From: Verrucosispora sp. NA02020
GTDB lineage: Bacteria > Actinomycetota > Actinomycetes > Mycobacteriales > Micromonosporaceae
Length of the DNA stretch: 64,000 nt
NCBI RefSeq assembly: GCF_013364215.1
Contig: NZ_CP054923.1
Span: forward strand, 6,510,001 to 6,574,000
Direction of reading: 5' to 3'
The position numbers and the translations under genes are program-made. The first letter of the stretch is position 1; each line of letters starts with the position of its first letter. A model generated the notes under the pieces. That model saw only the letters and a list, made by a program, of their open reading frames with translations. It made no database searches and was not told the origin of the DNA. Below, piece after piece: positions 17,573 through 25,071 of this stretch.

Positions 17573-18208
17573 ATGACTGAACCACCTCGTCCTCCAGGAT
17601 CCGGCGACGACCCCACGTCCCCACTGTCGGGCTCGTCGGGCCAGCCCGGCTATCCCCCGCCCGGCGGCTATCCGCCGCCCACCGGCGACCAGCCCCCGTC
17701 GCCCGGCGGCTACGGCACTCCGGGTGACTACCCCCCGCCCGGCGGCTACCCGCCGCCCGGCGGTTATCCCCCGCCGGGTGAGTACCCCCCGCCGGGCGGC
17801 GCGCCCGGTGTCGGGTACCCGACGGGCGGTTACGGTCCCCCCGGCGGCGGCTACGCCAGCAACGAGGACAAGACCTGGACCCTGATCGCCCACTTCGGCG
17901 GCCCGCTCGGGGTGGTCGTGGGCGGCGGTCTGCTGGGCTGGGTCGCGCCGCTGATCGCGATGATGACCCGGGGGCAGCAGAGCCCGGTGGTCCGGGCGCA
18001 CTCGGTGGCCGCCCTGAACTTCCAGCTCACCTGGGCCATCGCCGGGCTGCTCAGCTGGGTGCTCACCGCGATCACCTGCGGGCTGCTGTTCTTCGTGCCG
18101 TTCCTGGTCTGGATCGTGCCGGTGATCTTCGGGATCATCGCCGGGGTCAAGGCCAACGAGGGCGCCCTCTACCGGTACCCGATGACCTACGCCTTCGTGA
18201 AGCGCTGA
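17573..18208 (+). CDS. DUF4870 membrane protein with proline-rich N-terminus
   Basis: A 211-residue protein. The first about 95 residues are a low-complexity tract built from PPGGYPP-type repeats (several copies of GGYPPPG). The C-terminal half (about 102-211) has three hydrophobic segments and the DUF4870 pattern (TWTLIAHFGGPLGVVVGGGLLGWVAP, HSVAALNFQLTWAI, FGIIAGVKANEGALYRYPM). It is an inner-membrane protein of unknown function. ATG 17573 is preferred; an upstream GTG at 17528 has no conserved extension. A TTGACA at 17515 is a possible -35. It is divergent from hrcA and ends convergently with hemW over a hairpin. Confidence 0.88.
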   Translation: MTEPPRPPGSGDDPTSPLSGSSGQPGYPPPGGYPPPTGDQPPSPGGYGTPGDYPPPGGYPPPGGYPPPGEYPPPGGAPGVGYPTGGYGPPGGGYASNEDKTWTLIAHFGGPLGVVVGGGLLGWVAPLIAMMTRGQQSPVVRAHSVAALNFQLTWAIAGLLSWVLTAITCGLLFFVPFLVWIVPVIFGIIAGVKANEGALYRYPMTYAFVKR

Positions 18209-18223
18209 TCTCGGCTTCGTGAA

Positions 18224-18252
18224 GCCCTGACCTCGGGGACGGCGGTCAGGGC
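18224..18252. terminator. Convergent terminator between DUF4870 and hemW
   Basis: GCCCTGACC / GGTCAGGGC, a perfect 9-bp stem with an 11-nt loop, lies over the 3' end of hemW and 15 nt after the DUF4870 stop. It can serve both strands. Confidence 0.6.
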
Positions 18253-19469
18253 AGCAGGTCCCGCACCACGGCGTCGGCGAGCAGCCGGCCGCGCACCGTG
18301 AGAACGGCGCGGCCGGCCGCGTGGGCGGGCGCGGCGAGCAGTCCCTGCGCCACCGCCTGCGCGGCAGCGGCCCGACCGGCGTCGTCGAGGACGTCCAGCG
18401 GCAGCCCGGACGCGAGCCGCAGCCGGAGCATGACGTCCTCCATGTGCGCCTCGCCGTCGGTGAGCACCTCCCGGGCCGACCCGGGAGACTCACCGGCGGC
18501 CAGCCGCCTCGCGTACTCGCGGGGGTGTTTGACGTTCCACCAGCGCACGCCACCGACGTGGCTGTGCGCCCCCGGGCCGAGGCCCCACCAGTCGCCGCCG
18601 GTCCAGTACAGCAGGTTGTGCCGGCACCGGGCGGCCGGCGTCCGCGCCCAGTTGGACACCTCGTACCAGGAGAAACCGGCCGCGCCGAGGGCGGCCTCGG
18701 CGGCCAGGTACCGCTCCGCGGCGACGTCGTCGTCCGGGTACGGCAACTCGCCGCGACGCATCCGCGCGGCCAGCCGGGTGCCGTCCTCGACGATCAGGGC
18801 GTACGCGCTGACGTGGTCGACGCCCGCCGCCACCACCTGGGCCAACGACTCGGCGAAGTCCTCCGCCCGCTCCCCCGGCGTCCCGTAGATCAGGTCCAGG
18901 TTGACGTGCGCGAAACCGGCGTCACGCGCCTCCAGTGCGGCGGCCGGTGCGCGACCGGCCCGGTGCCGACGGTCGAGCACGGCGAGCACCCCGGGCGTGG
19001 CCGACTGCATGCCGAGCGAGATCCGGGTGTAGCCGGCGGCCCGCAGCTCCTTGAGCGAGACGGGGTCGACCGACTCCGGGTTGGCCTCGGTGGTCACCTC
19101 GACGTCGGGAGCCAGCCCCCAGGTGCGGTCGATCGCGTCGAGGATGCGGGCCAGGTCGTCGGCGGGCAGCAGGGTGGGGGTACCGCCGCCGACGAAGACC
19201 GTCTCCACCCGGCCCGGTGGTGTCCCGTCCAGCACCCGCGCGGCCAGCGCCAGCTCGGCGAGCACCGTGTCGGCGTACCCCTCGCGACTCGCGCCGCCGC
19301 CGAGTTCCTCCGCGGTGTACGTGTTGAAGTCGCAGTAGCCGCAGCGGCTGGCGCAGAACGGCACGTGCACGTACACCCCGAAGCCCCGCTGCCCGACGTG
19401 GGCGCGGGCGGAGGCGGGCAGCGACCCGTCGACGGGTACGGGTTCGCCTGCTGGAAGGAGGCCGGGCAT
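18246..19469 (-). CDS. hemW: Radical SAM heme chaperone HemW
   Basis: Radical-SAM protein related to oxygen-independent coproporphyrinogen III oxidase but acting as a heme chaperone. The CxxxCxxC iron-sulfur motif is CASRCGYC (about 40-47), followed by VFVGGGTPTLLP, TTEANPESV and ISLGMQSATP, all typical. The 4Fe-4S and HemW features (YGTPGE, a C-terminal winged part) are present; full length about 407 residues. ATG 19469 is preferred; a GTG six bases upstream is possible. It diverges from an enoyl-CoA hydratase gene whose ATG is only 20 bp away. In many actinobacteria hemW lies near hrcA-dnaJ, as here. Confidence 0.94.
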   Translation of the reverse strand: MPGLLPAGEPVPVDGSLPASARAHVGQRGFGVYVHVPFCASRCGYCDFNTYTAEELGGGASREGYADTVLAELALAARVLDGTPPGRVETVFVGGGTPTLLPADDLARILDAIDRTWGLAPDVEVTTEANPESVDPVSLKELRAAGYTRISLGMQSATPGVLAVLDRRHRAGRAPAAALEARDAGFAHVNLDLIYGTPGERAEDFAESLAQVVAAGVDHVSAYALIVEDGTRLAARMRRGELPYPDDDVAAERYLAAEAALGAAGFSWYEVSNWARTPAARCRHNLLYWTGGDWWGLGPGAHSHVGGVRWWNVKHPREYARRLAAGESPGSAREVLTDGEAHMEDVMLRLRLASGLPLDVLDDAGRAAAAQAVAQGLLAAPAHAAGRAVLTVRGRLLADAVVRDLLP

Positions 19470-19475
19470 GGCCAC

Positions 19476-19481
19476 TAGTGT
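19476..19481 (+). promoter_or_regulatory. Candidate leaderless -10 box in the hemW / enoyl-CoA hydratase divergent gap
   Basis: TAGTGT matches TAnnnT and ends 8 nt before the ATG at 19490, with no Shine-Dalgarno between, consistent with a leaderless transcript. The same 20-bp gap must also hold the start signals of hemW on the other strand (CACACT, 7 nt from its ATG), so the two promoters would overlap. Confidence 0.4.
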
Positions 19482-19489
19482 GCCCTCAC

Positions 19490-20278
19490 ATGACCTCTCC
19501 CGACGCGTTCGTACGGGTCGCCACGGCCCGCGGGGTGACCACCCTCACCCTGGACAGTCCGCACAACCGCAACGCGCTCTCCACCCCGTTGATGACCGAG
19601 CTGCTGGCCGGGCTGGCCGCCGCGGTCGCCGACGACGCGGTCCGGGTGATCGTGCTGGACCACACCGGCCCGGTCTTCTGTTCCGGGGCGGACCTGAAGG
19701 AGACGGCGGCGGCGTACGCCAGCGGAACGGTCCCCGCCGGGATGCTGGGTGACGTGCTCGCGGCGGTCCGGGAGTGCCCGAAGCCGGTGCTGGCCCGGGT
19801 GGCCGGTCCCACACGGGCCGGCGGCCTGGGCCTGATCGCCGCGGCCGACCTGGCGATCTGCGCGGCGGAGGCCACCTTCGCCTTCACCGAGGTACGGATC
19901 GGGGTGATCCCGGCGGTGATCTCGGCGACGGTGCTGCCCCGGCTGCTGCCCCGGGCGGCGGCCGAGCTGTACCTCACCGGGGACACCTTCGACGGCCGGC
20001 GGGCCGCCGAGATCGGCCTGGTCACCGCTGCGGTGCCCGGCGACGAGCTGGACGCCACGGTGGCGCGCTACCTCGACTCGCTGGTGCGCGGGGCGCCGAC
20101 GGCGCTGGCCGGCGCGAAGGACCTGCTGCACCGCCCGCCCGGCACCGACCTGCGCGCCGAGCTGGCGGAGCTGTCCGCGCTCTCCACCGGCTACTTCCTC
20201 TCCGGTGACGGCATCGAGGGGGTCACCGCGTTCCGGGAGAAGCGCCCACCCCGCTGGGTCGCCGAACTCGACAGGTGA
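19490..20278 (+). CDS. Enoyl-CoA hydratase/isomerase family protein
   Basis: Crotonase-fold enzyme of 262 residues, expected to act on acyl-CoA thioesters. It shows the family blocks NRNALSTPLMTELLAGL... style N-terminus (HNRNALSTPLM), FCSGADLKETAA (oxyanion-hole GADLK, about 64-70), AGGLGLIAAADLAI (about 106-119) and an EVRIGVIPAVIS loop. A Glu in TEVRIG is in the place of one catalytic glutamate; the other catalytic position (GG-LGL) lacks Glu, so hydratase versus isomerase activity is uncertain. ATG 19490 is used; a GTG at 19478 would overlap the promoter. Possibly involved in leucine/isovalerate or fatty-acid degradation. Confidence 0.88.
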   Translation: MTSPDAFVRVATARGVTTLTLDSPHNRNALSTPLMTELLAGLAAAVADDAVRVIVLDHTGPVFCSGADLKETAAAYASGTVPAGMLGDVLAAVRECPKPVLARVAGPTRAGGLGLIAAADLAICAAEATFAFTEVRIGVIPAVISATVLPRLLPRAAAELYLTGDTFDGRRAAEIGLVTAAVPGDELDATVARYLDSLVRGAPTALAGAKDLLHRPPGTDLRAELAELSALSTGYFLSGDGIEGVTAFREKRPPRWVAELDR

Positions 20279-20395
20279 GGACTGGCTGCCCCGGGGAACC
20301 TCATAGGGCACCGGCGACGGGGGAAACCGGTCGGAGCGCCCGTTCCGTTCGACGCGGGACGTACGCTTGGCGGACCTTGATACCGGGAGGTGTGG

Positions 20396-21247
20396 GTGCG
20401 GACTCGGGCAGTCGTGACGGGTTTCGTGGTCCTCGTGCTGATCGCCGCGATCGGGATCGTCCTCGGGCTGCGGCAGGTCGGTGAGCAGTTGCGGCTGCCG
20501 TTCGCCGGTCGGGCGTGCACGGTGCAGGCCGACGGCGAGGTGACGCTGGACTCGCAGCAGATGGCGAACGCGGCGACGATCGCGGCCATCGGTGCCCAGC
20601 GCGAGATGCCGGAGCGGGCGGTGGTGGTGGCGCTGGCCACCGCGTACCAGGAGTCCGGTCTGCGCAACCTGGCCGGCGGCGACCGCGACTCGGTGGGGCT
20701 GTTCCAGCAGCGGCCGAGCCAGGGCTGGGGCACGCCGGAGCAGATCGGCGACCCCCGGTACGCGGCCCGGAAGTTCTACGCGGCGCTGAAGAAGGTGCGC
20801 GGCTGGGAGGACATGCGGGTCACCGACGCCGCCCAGAAGGTGCAGCGTTCCGCCTTCCCGGAGGCGTACGAGAAATGGGCCGACGAGTCGGAGGTGCTGA
20901 CCCGGGCGCTGCTCGGTGACGCCACCACGGCGGTCACCTGCACGGTCGGGGGCGACCCGGTGCTGCGCGGCGCGGCGGCGATCGCGAAGCTTGCCGAGGG
21001 GCTGACGCTCGACTGGGGGTTGAGCGACTTCGTGGAGAGTCCCGCCGGTCTGACGACGTCCGCCGACGGTGAGCGCGCCGGCTGGCGGTACGCGCACTGG
21101 ATGGTCTCGCACGCCAAGGAGCACGGGGTGAAGCGGGTGACCTTCGACGGCCGGGAGTGGACCGCCAAGCGGGGCACCTGGAAGCAGCTGCCGGAACGGG
21201 AGCGCGAAGACTCGCAGGTCTCCGCCGAGGTCCACGCCGACGTCTGA
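20396..21247 (+). CDS. Membrane-anchored lysozyme-like exported protein
   Basis: A 283-residue protein with an N-terminal membrane anchor (VVTGFVVLVLIAAIGIVLGL). An alpha-helical domain follows with ALATAYQESGLRNL, GDRDSVGLFQQRPSQGWGTPEQI and DPRYAARKFYAAL, the pattern of lysozyme/transglycosylase-like domains where the Glu in QESG would be catalytic. The C-terminal about 70 residues (GWRYAHWMVSHAKEHGVKRVTFDGREW) resemble a small domain found at the ends of secreted actinobacterial cell-wall proteins. Likely role: peptidoglycan binding or cleavage outside the membrane; activity unproven. GTG 20396 is chosen because GGGAGG (20385-20390) is 5 nt upstream; GTG 20390 would overlap that site. No clear operon partner. 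Confidence 0.7.
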   Translation: MRTRAVVTGFVVLVLIAAIGIVLGLRQVGEQLRLPFAGRACTVQADGEVTLDSQQMANAATIAAIGAQREMPERAVVVALATAYQESGLRNLAGGDRDSVGLFQQRPSQGWGTPEQIGDPRYAARKFYAALKKVRGWEDMRVTDAAQKVQRSAFPEAYEKWADESEVLTRALLGDATTAVTCTVGGDPVLRGAAAIAKLAEGLTLDWGLSDFVESPAGLTTSADGERAGWRYAHWMVSHAKEHGVKRVTFDGREWTAKRGTWKQLPEREREDSQVSAEVHADV

Positions 21248-21465
21248 AAGACCCCGATCTCCTTACCCGCAGTCACCGCGAAATCCGGCTATTCGCCCGT
21301 AGCGCCCACCCGGTGCGACACATCGTGACCCCTTGTGGTCGATCCGCGCCCCTGGGTCGCGATGACGATGAGATCGCCCCGGGGCACTCCCGGAGGCGTG
21401 TCGACGGGAGTTACGATCGGCGGCCTGTGCCAGAAATGGTTTCACCTCTTGGGGAGGGGTACGAC

Positions 21466-22371
21466 GTGGCTTTCGACTACGGCGACCGGACCGGCTACGA
21501 ACCGATCAGCGACGTCGATCGCAAGGAGTTCCACGAGCAGGGCTTCCTCCTGCTGCGCAACGTCCTGACCGAGGACCACCGGGCCGCTCTCGAGGCCGCG
21601 GTCGACCGGGTGTACGAGGAGGAGAAGGCCAAGGGCAAGACCACCAAGGACGGCACCCTGCACCTGCTGGGCTTCCTCGAGCGCGACGAGCTCTTCGGTG
21701 ACCTGCTCACCCACCCGATCGCCTTCCCGTACATGTGGGGCCTGGCCGGGTGGAACATCTACTCGCACCACAACCACCTCGACGTCACCCCGCCGGCTGC
21801 GGAGCCGGAGAAGCCGTACTGGGGGTGGCACCAGGACGGGTACCGGCAGAACTCCGACCCGGAGACGATGGACCCGAACCTGCCCCGGCCGATGTTCTCG
21901 CTGAAGGTCGCCTACGTGCTCTCCGACCTCTCGGAGCACGGTCGCGGCGCGACCAAGGTGATCCCGGGCAGCCACCTGTGGAACTCGCTGCCCCGTCCGG
22001 CGGACACCACGGTGCACAACCCGGACCCGGAGGGCACCGTCGAGATCACCGCCAAGCCGGGCGACGCGTTCATCTTCGACCGCCGCCAGTGGCACTCGCG
22101 GTCGACGAACCTGTCGACGATCACCCGCAAGATGCTCTTCGTGGGCTACACCTACCGGTGGATCCGCCCGCTGGACGAGCTGCACATCGACCAGAACGGC
22201 GAGTGGTGGAACAACCGCACGCCGGTGCAGCGCCAGCTCTGCGGTGAGGGCACCCACACCGCGAACTACTGGGGCATCAACTGGGACGGCTACATCGACG
22301 ACGAGATCCCGCTGCGCAAGGAGCTCAAGGAGCGCGGTCAGCTCAACCGCAACATCCCCTGGCTCCGCTGA
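21466..22371 (+). CDS. Phytanoyl-CoA dioxygenase-family Fe(II)/2-oxoglutarate oxygenase
   Basis: A 301-residue non-haem iron oxygenase. The iron-binding HxD is HQDG in YWGWHQDGYRQNSD (about 121-124) and the distal His is in DRRQWHSRSTNL. Conserved RKML after it may bind 2-oxoglutarate. The family includes ectoine hydroxylase and many natural-product hydroxylases; no ectoine genes lie nearby, so the substrate is unknown. GTG 21466 is chosen because of GGGGAGGGG 6 nt upstream; an in-frame ATG at 21436 is possible. It stands alone, ending at hairpin repeat copy 3. Confidence 0.87.
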   Translation: MAFDYGDRTGYEPISDVDRKEFHEQGFLLLRNVLTEDHRAALEAAVDRVYEEEKAKGKTTKDGTLHLLGFLERDELFGDLLTHPIAFPYMWGLAGWNIYSHHNHLDVTPPAAEPEKPYWGWHQDGYRQNSDPETMDPNLPRPMFSLKVAYVLSDLSEHGRGATKVIPGSHLWNSLPRPADTTVHNPDPEGTVEITAKPGDAFIFDRRQWHSRSTNLSTITRKMLFVGYTYRWIRPLDELHIDQNGEWWNNRTPVQRQLCGEGTHTANYWGINWDGYIDDEIPLRKELKERGQLNRNIPWLR

Positions 22372-22378
22372 CCTGATG

Positions 22379-22435
22379 TGTAAGGAAGGGTCCCCTGCTA
22401 ACGCCTCGTGCATAGCAGGGGACCCTTCCTAACAT
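22379..22435. repeat. Dispersed hairpin repeat, family I copy 3
   Basis: TGTAAGGAAGGGTCCCCTGCTA, core ACGCCTCGTGCA, then TAGCAGGGGACCCTTCCTAACA. Outer and inner arms pair along about 22 bp with one mismatch. It lies 7 nt after the dioxygenase stop and 51 nt from the end of the convergent MOSC gene, a position where it can act as a bidirectional terminator. Confidence 0.92.
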
Positions 22436-22486
22436 CCAGGCAGCGCGCGCGGCACGCCCGGCAGCGCGCGGCGCGTCCGGCGGGGC

Positions 22487-23131
22487 TCAGCCGGTGGGCG
22501 TACGCAGCCGCCGGTGCACCTTGGCGCGGGTCGACTCGGGCAGGTCCTCGGCGTCCAGCAGCCGGGGCAGCAGTGCGGGTTCCAGGCTCAGCGCCCGGAA
22601 CACCTCACCGATGGTGACCCCGTGCGTCGGCCGGTGCACCACCTCGACCGGATCGCCGGCGCCCACCGTGCCCGCCCGCAGCACCCGCAGGTACGCCCCG
22701 GGCGCCGCGCGTACGGTGAACCGCTTGATCAGGTCCGGTTCGCCCCAGAACCCGGCGAACGTCCGGCACGGCGTACGCGGCTTGGTGACCTGCAACAGCG
22801 CGGACCCGATCGCCCACTGCTCCCCGATCACCGCGCCGGTCACGTCGACCCCGAGCGTGCTCAGGTTCTCGCCGAAGCGTCCCGGTGGCACGGGCCGGCC
22901 CAACTCCGCCTCCCACCACTGCGCGTCCTCCGTGGCGTACGCGTACACCGCCTGGTCGGGACCGCCGTGGTGGGCCCGTTCGGCGATGAAGTCACCGACC
23001 ACCTCGTCGGCGCGTACGGTCACCCGCCCGGCGGCCGGCCGCTTGTCGATGCCGCTGCGCCCGCTGGCGTCACCGGCCCACTCCGCCTCGGTGATCACCG
23101 CGAGGTTCACCGAGATCAGTTTCGCCGTCAT
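22487..23131 (-). CDS. MOSC domain protein
   Basis: A 214-residue YiiM-like protein with one MOSC domain (about 30-165). It includes GRVTVRADEVVGDFIAERAHHGG, the FGENLSTLGVDV block and the conserved Cys in KPRTPCRTFAGF (about 121) that in related enzymes binds molybdenum cofactor. The C-terminal helical part (EVFRALS...LPESTRAKVHRRL) is the 3-alpha domain. Relatives reduce N-hydroxylated compounds; this is family knowledge, not shown here. It is 21 nt after the sugar-permease gene in the same direction but is probably separate in function. Confidence 0.9.
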   Translation of the reverse strand: MTAKLISVNLAVITEAEWAGDASGRSGIDKRPAAGRVTVRADEVVGDFIAERAHHGGPDQAVYAYATEDAQWWEAELGRPVPPGRFGENLSTLGVDVTGAVIGEQWAIGSALLQVTKPRTPCRTFAGFWGEPDLIKRFTVRAAPGAYLRVLRAGTVGAGDPVEVVHRPTHGVTIGEVFRALSLEPALLPRLLDAEDLPESTRAKVHRRLRTPTG

Positions 23132-23152
23132 ACCGGCCAGCGTACGACCGGC

Positions 23153-24088
23153 TCAGCCCTTGACCGCGCCGGCCACCAGGCCGGAGACCATCCGCCGTTG
23201 CACCAGCAGGAAGAAGACGATCACCGGCAGGGTGAACAGGGTGGAGGCGGCCATCACCGGTCCCCAGGCGGTCTCGTCGCGCCCGAAGAAGAAGGTCATC
23301 GCCACCGGCAACGTGTAGCGGTCCTGCCGGTTGACGAGGGTCAACGCGAAGATCAGCTCGTTCCAGGCGGTGATGAAGGAGAAGATGCTCGTCGCGACCA
23401 GACCCGGCGCCACCAGCGGGAACAGGATCCGGCGGAAGATCTGCGCGCGGTTGGCGCCGTCGATGGCCGCGGCCTCCTCCAGTTCCTTGGGTACGGCCGC
23501 GACGAAGCCGCGCAGCATCCAGATCGCGAACGGCAGCGAGAAGCCGAGGTAGGTGAGGATCAGGCTGGGCAGGGTGTTGTAGAGGCCGAGCCGCTGGATC
23601 ATCAGGAACAGCGGGATGACCAGCGCCTCCAGCGGGATCATCTGCACCACCAGCAGCATGATCAGGAAGCTGGTCCGGAGGGTGAAGCGGAACCGGGCCA
23701 CGGCGGTGGCGGCGAGCAGTGCCACCAGGCCGCTCAGCAGCACCGTGGTCACCGCGACGAGCAGGCTGTTGAGGAAGAAGTCGGTGTAGCTGACCCCGGG
23801 GATCAGATTTCCGGTGAGGATCTGGCGGTAGTGCGCCAGCGTCGGCTCGGCCGGGAGCGGGCGCGGGGTGCTGGCGAAGATCTCACTGCTCGGCTTGAGC
23901 GAGGTGGTGATCATCCAGTAGACCGGGAAGCCGGCGAAGACCGCCACCAGCAGGCCGGCGCCGTTGAGGGCGATCCGTCGGACGGTACGGCTGCGCCGCC
24001 CACCGCCTCGGCTCTGCCGACCGGCAGTGGTGGGACGCGCCTCGGTGCCCTCGGGGGTGCGTCCGGTCCTCGCCGCGTCGGCCGTCAC
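23153..24088 (-). CDS. Sugar ABC transporter permease (MalG-type)
   Basis: Second membrane subunit of a carbohydrate importer, 311 residues with six membrane segments. The EAA loop that contacts the ATPase is ELEEAAAIDGANRAQIFRRI (about 205-224). It starts at GTG 24088, overlapping the previous permease's stop by 4 nt (GTGA), with a purine-rich GGAGGAGCAGG just upstream. The first about 35 residues are a basic Ser/Thr/Arg-rich tail. Third gene of the binding protein-permease-permease operon; no ATP-binding subunit is encoded nearby, so a shared MsiK-type ATPase elsewhere is likely. Confidence 0.93.
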   Translation of the reverse strand: MTADAARTGRTPEGTEARPTTAGRQSRGGGRRSRTVRRIALNGAGLLVAVFAGFPVYWMITTSLKPSSEIFASTPRPLPAEPTLAHYRQILTGNLIPGVSYTDFFLNSLLVAVTTVLLSGLVALLAATAVARFRFTLRTSFLIMLLVVQMIPLEALVIPLFLMIQRLGLYNTLPSLILTYLGFSLPFAIWMLRGFVAAVPKELEEAAAIDGANRAQIFRRILFPLVAPGLVATSIFSFITAWNELIFALTLVNRQDRYTLPVAMTFFFGRDETAWGPVMAASTLFTLPVIVFFLLVQRRMVSGLVAGAVKG

Positions 24089-25071
24089 GCCTGCTCCTCC
24101 TGCCTGAGCACCATCCGCACGTACACGCCGGTGACGACCAGCAGGATCAGCGTGAGGATCACCGCGACCGCCGCGCCGAGGCCGTACTTGGGCGGGGGTG
24201 AGAACGCCTCGGCGTACGAGTAGACGGAGAGCATGAAGGTCGGTCGGTCCTGGGTGCCGCCGGCGAGCACGTAGTACTGGGTGAAGACCTTGAAGTCCCA
24301 GATCGTGGAGAGCACCACCAGGATGCCGAAGACCGGCCGCAGCAACGGCACGGTGACCTGCCAGAACACCCGCCACGGCCCGGCACCGTCGACCCGGGCC
24401 GCCTCGTGCAGCTCGCTCGGCACGCTCTTGAGGCCGGCCAGCACGCTGACCGCCACGAACGGGAAGGAGTGCCAGACCACCACCAGCGTGAGGATCGCGA
24501 AGAACAGCAGCGGGGAGTTGAACCAGCCGTACCCGGTCCAGTCGGTGCGGCCGAAGATCGTCTGCGAGAGCCCGTCCGGCAGGGCGTTGAAGGCCCAGGT
24601 GACCAGCCCGCTGGTGTCGTTGAAGATCCACTTCCAGACGATGGTGCCGGTCAGTGCGGGGGTGGCCCAGGCGAGCATCACGCAACCGGCCACGAACGCC
24701 GCCATCCGCCGGCCCAACCGGTGGAGCAGCAGCCCGACCAGGGTGCCGAGGACCATCGTCAGCGCCACGTTGGCCGCGGCGAACAGGACCGTGTTGCGCA
24801 GCACGGTCCAGAAGAACGGGTCACCGAGGATCTGGGCGTAGTTGCCCAGCCCGACCCAGGGCCAGTCCCGGTCGCCGCGTACCTGGCGGACGTTGTCCAG
24901 CCGGTGGAAGGACATCACCACCACCTGGCCGAGCGGCCAGAGCAGCAGGACGCCGATGACCACCAGGCAGGGCAGCAACAGCAGGTACGGCAGGCGGTCC
25001 ACTCGGCGGCGCCGCCGCACGGGGGTCTCCCGCGCGGCAGCGGCCTCCGGTGTCTCGGTCAGCGTGGTCAC
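24085..25071 (-). CDS. Sugar ABC transporter permease (MalF-type)
   Basis: First membrane subunit of the importer, 328 residues, six membrane segments starting with LPYLLLLPCLVVIGVLLLWPL. The EAA loop is ELHEAARVDGAGPWRVFWQV (about 227-246). It starts at GTG 25071, overlapping the binding-protein stop by 4 nt. With the downstream permease it would form the heterodimeric channel. Substrate class is carbohydrate by family; the identity depends on the binding protein. Confidence 0.93.
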   Translation of the reverse strand: MTTLTETPEAAAARETPVRRRRRVDRLPYLLLLPCLVVIGVLLLWPLGQVVVMSFHRLDNVRQVRGDRDWPWVGLGNYAQILGDPFFWTVLRNTVLFAAANVALTMVLGTLVGLLLHRLGRRMAAFVAGCVMLAWATPALTGTIVWKWIFNDTSGLVTWAFNALPDGLSQTIFGRTDWTGYGWFNSPLLFFAILTLVVVWHSFPFVAVSVLAGLKSVPSELHEAARVDGAGPWRVFWQVTVPLLRPVFGILVVLSTIWDFKVFTQYYVLAGGTQDRPTFMLSVYSYAEAFSPPPKYGLGAAVAVILTLILLVVTGVYVRMVLRQEEQA

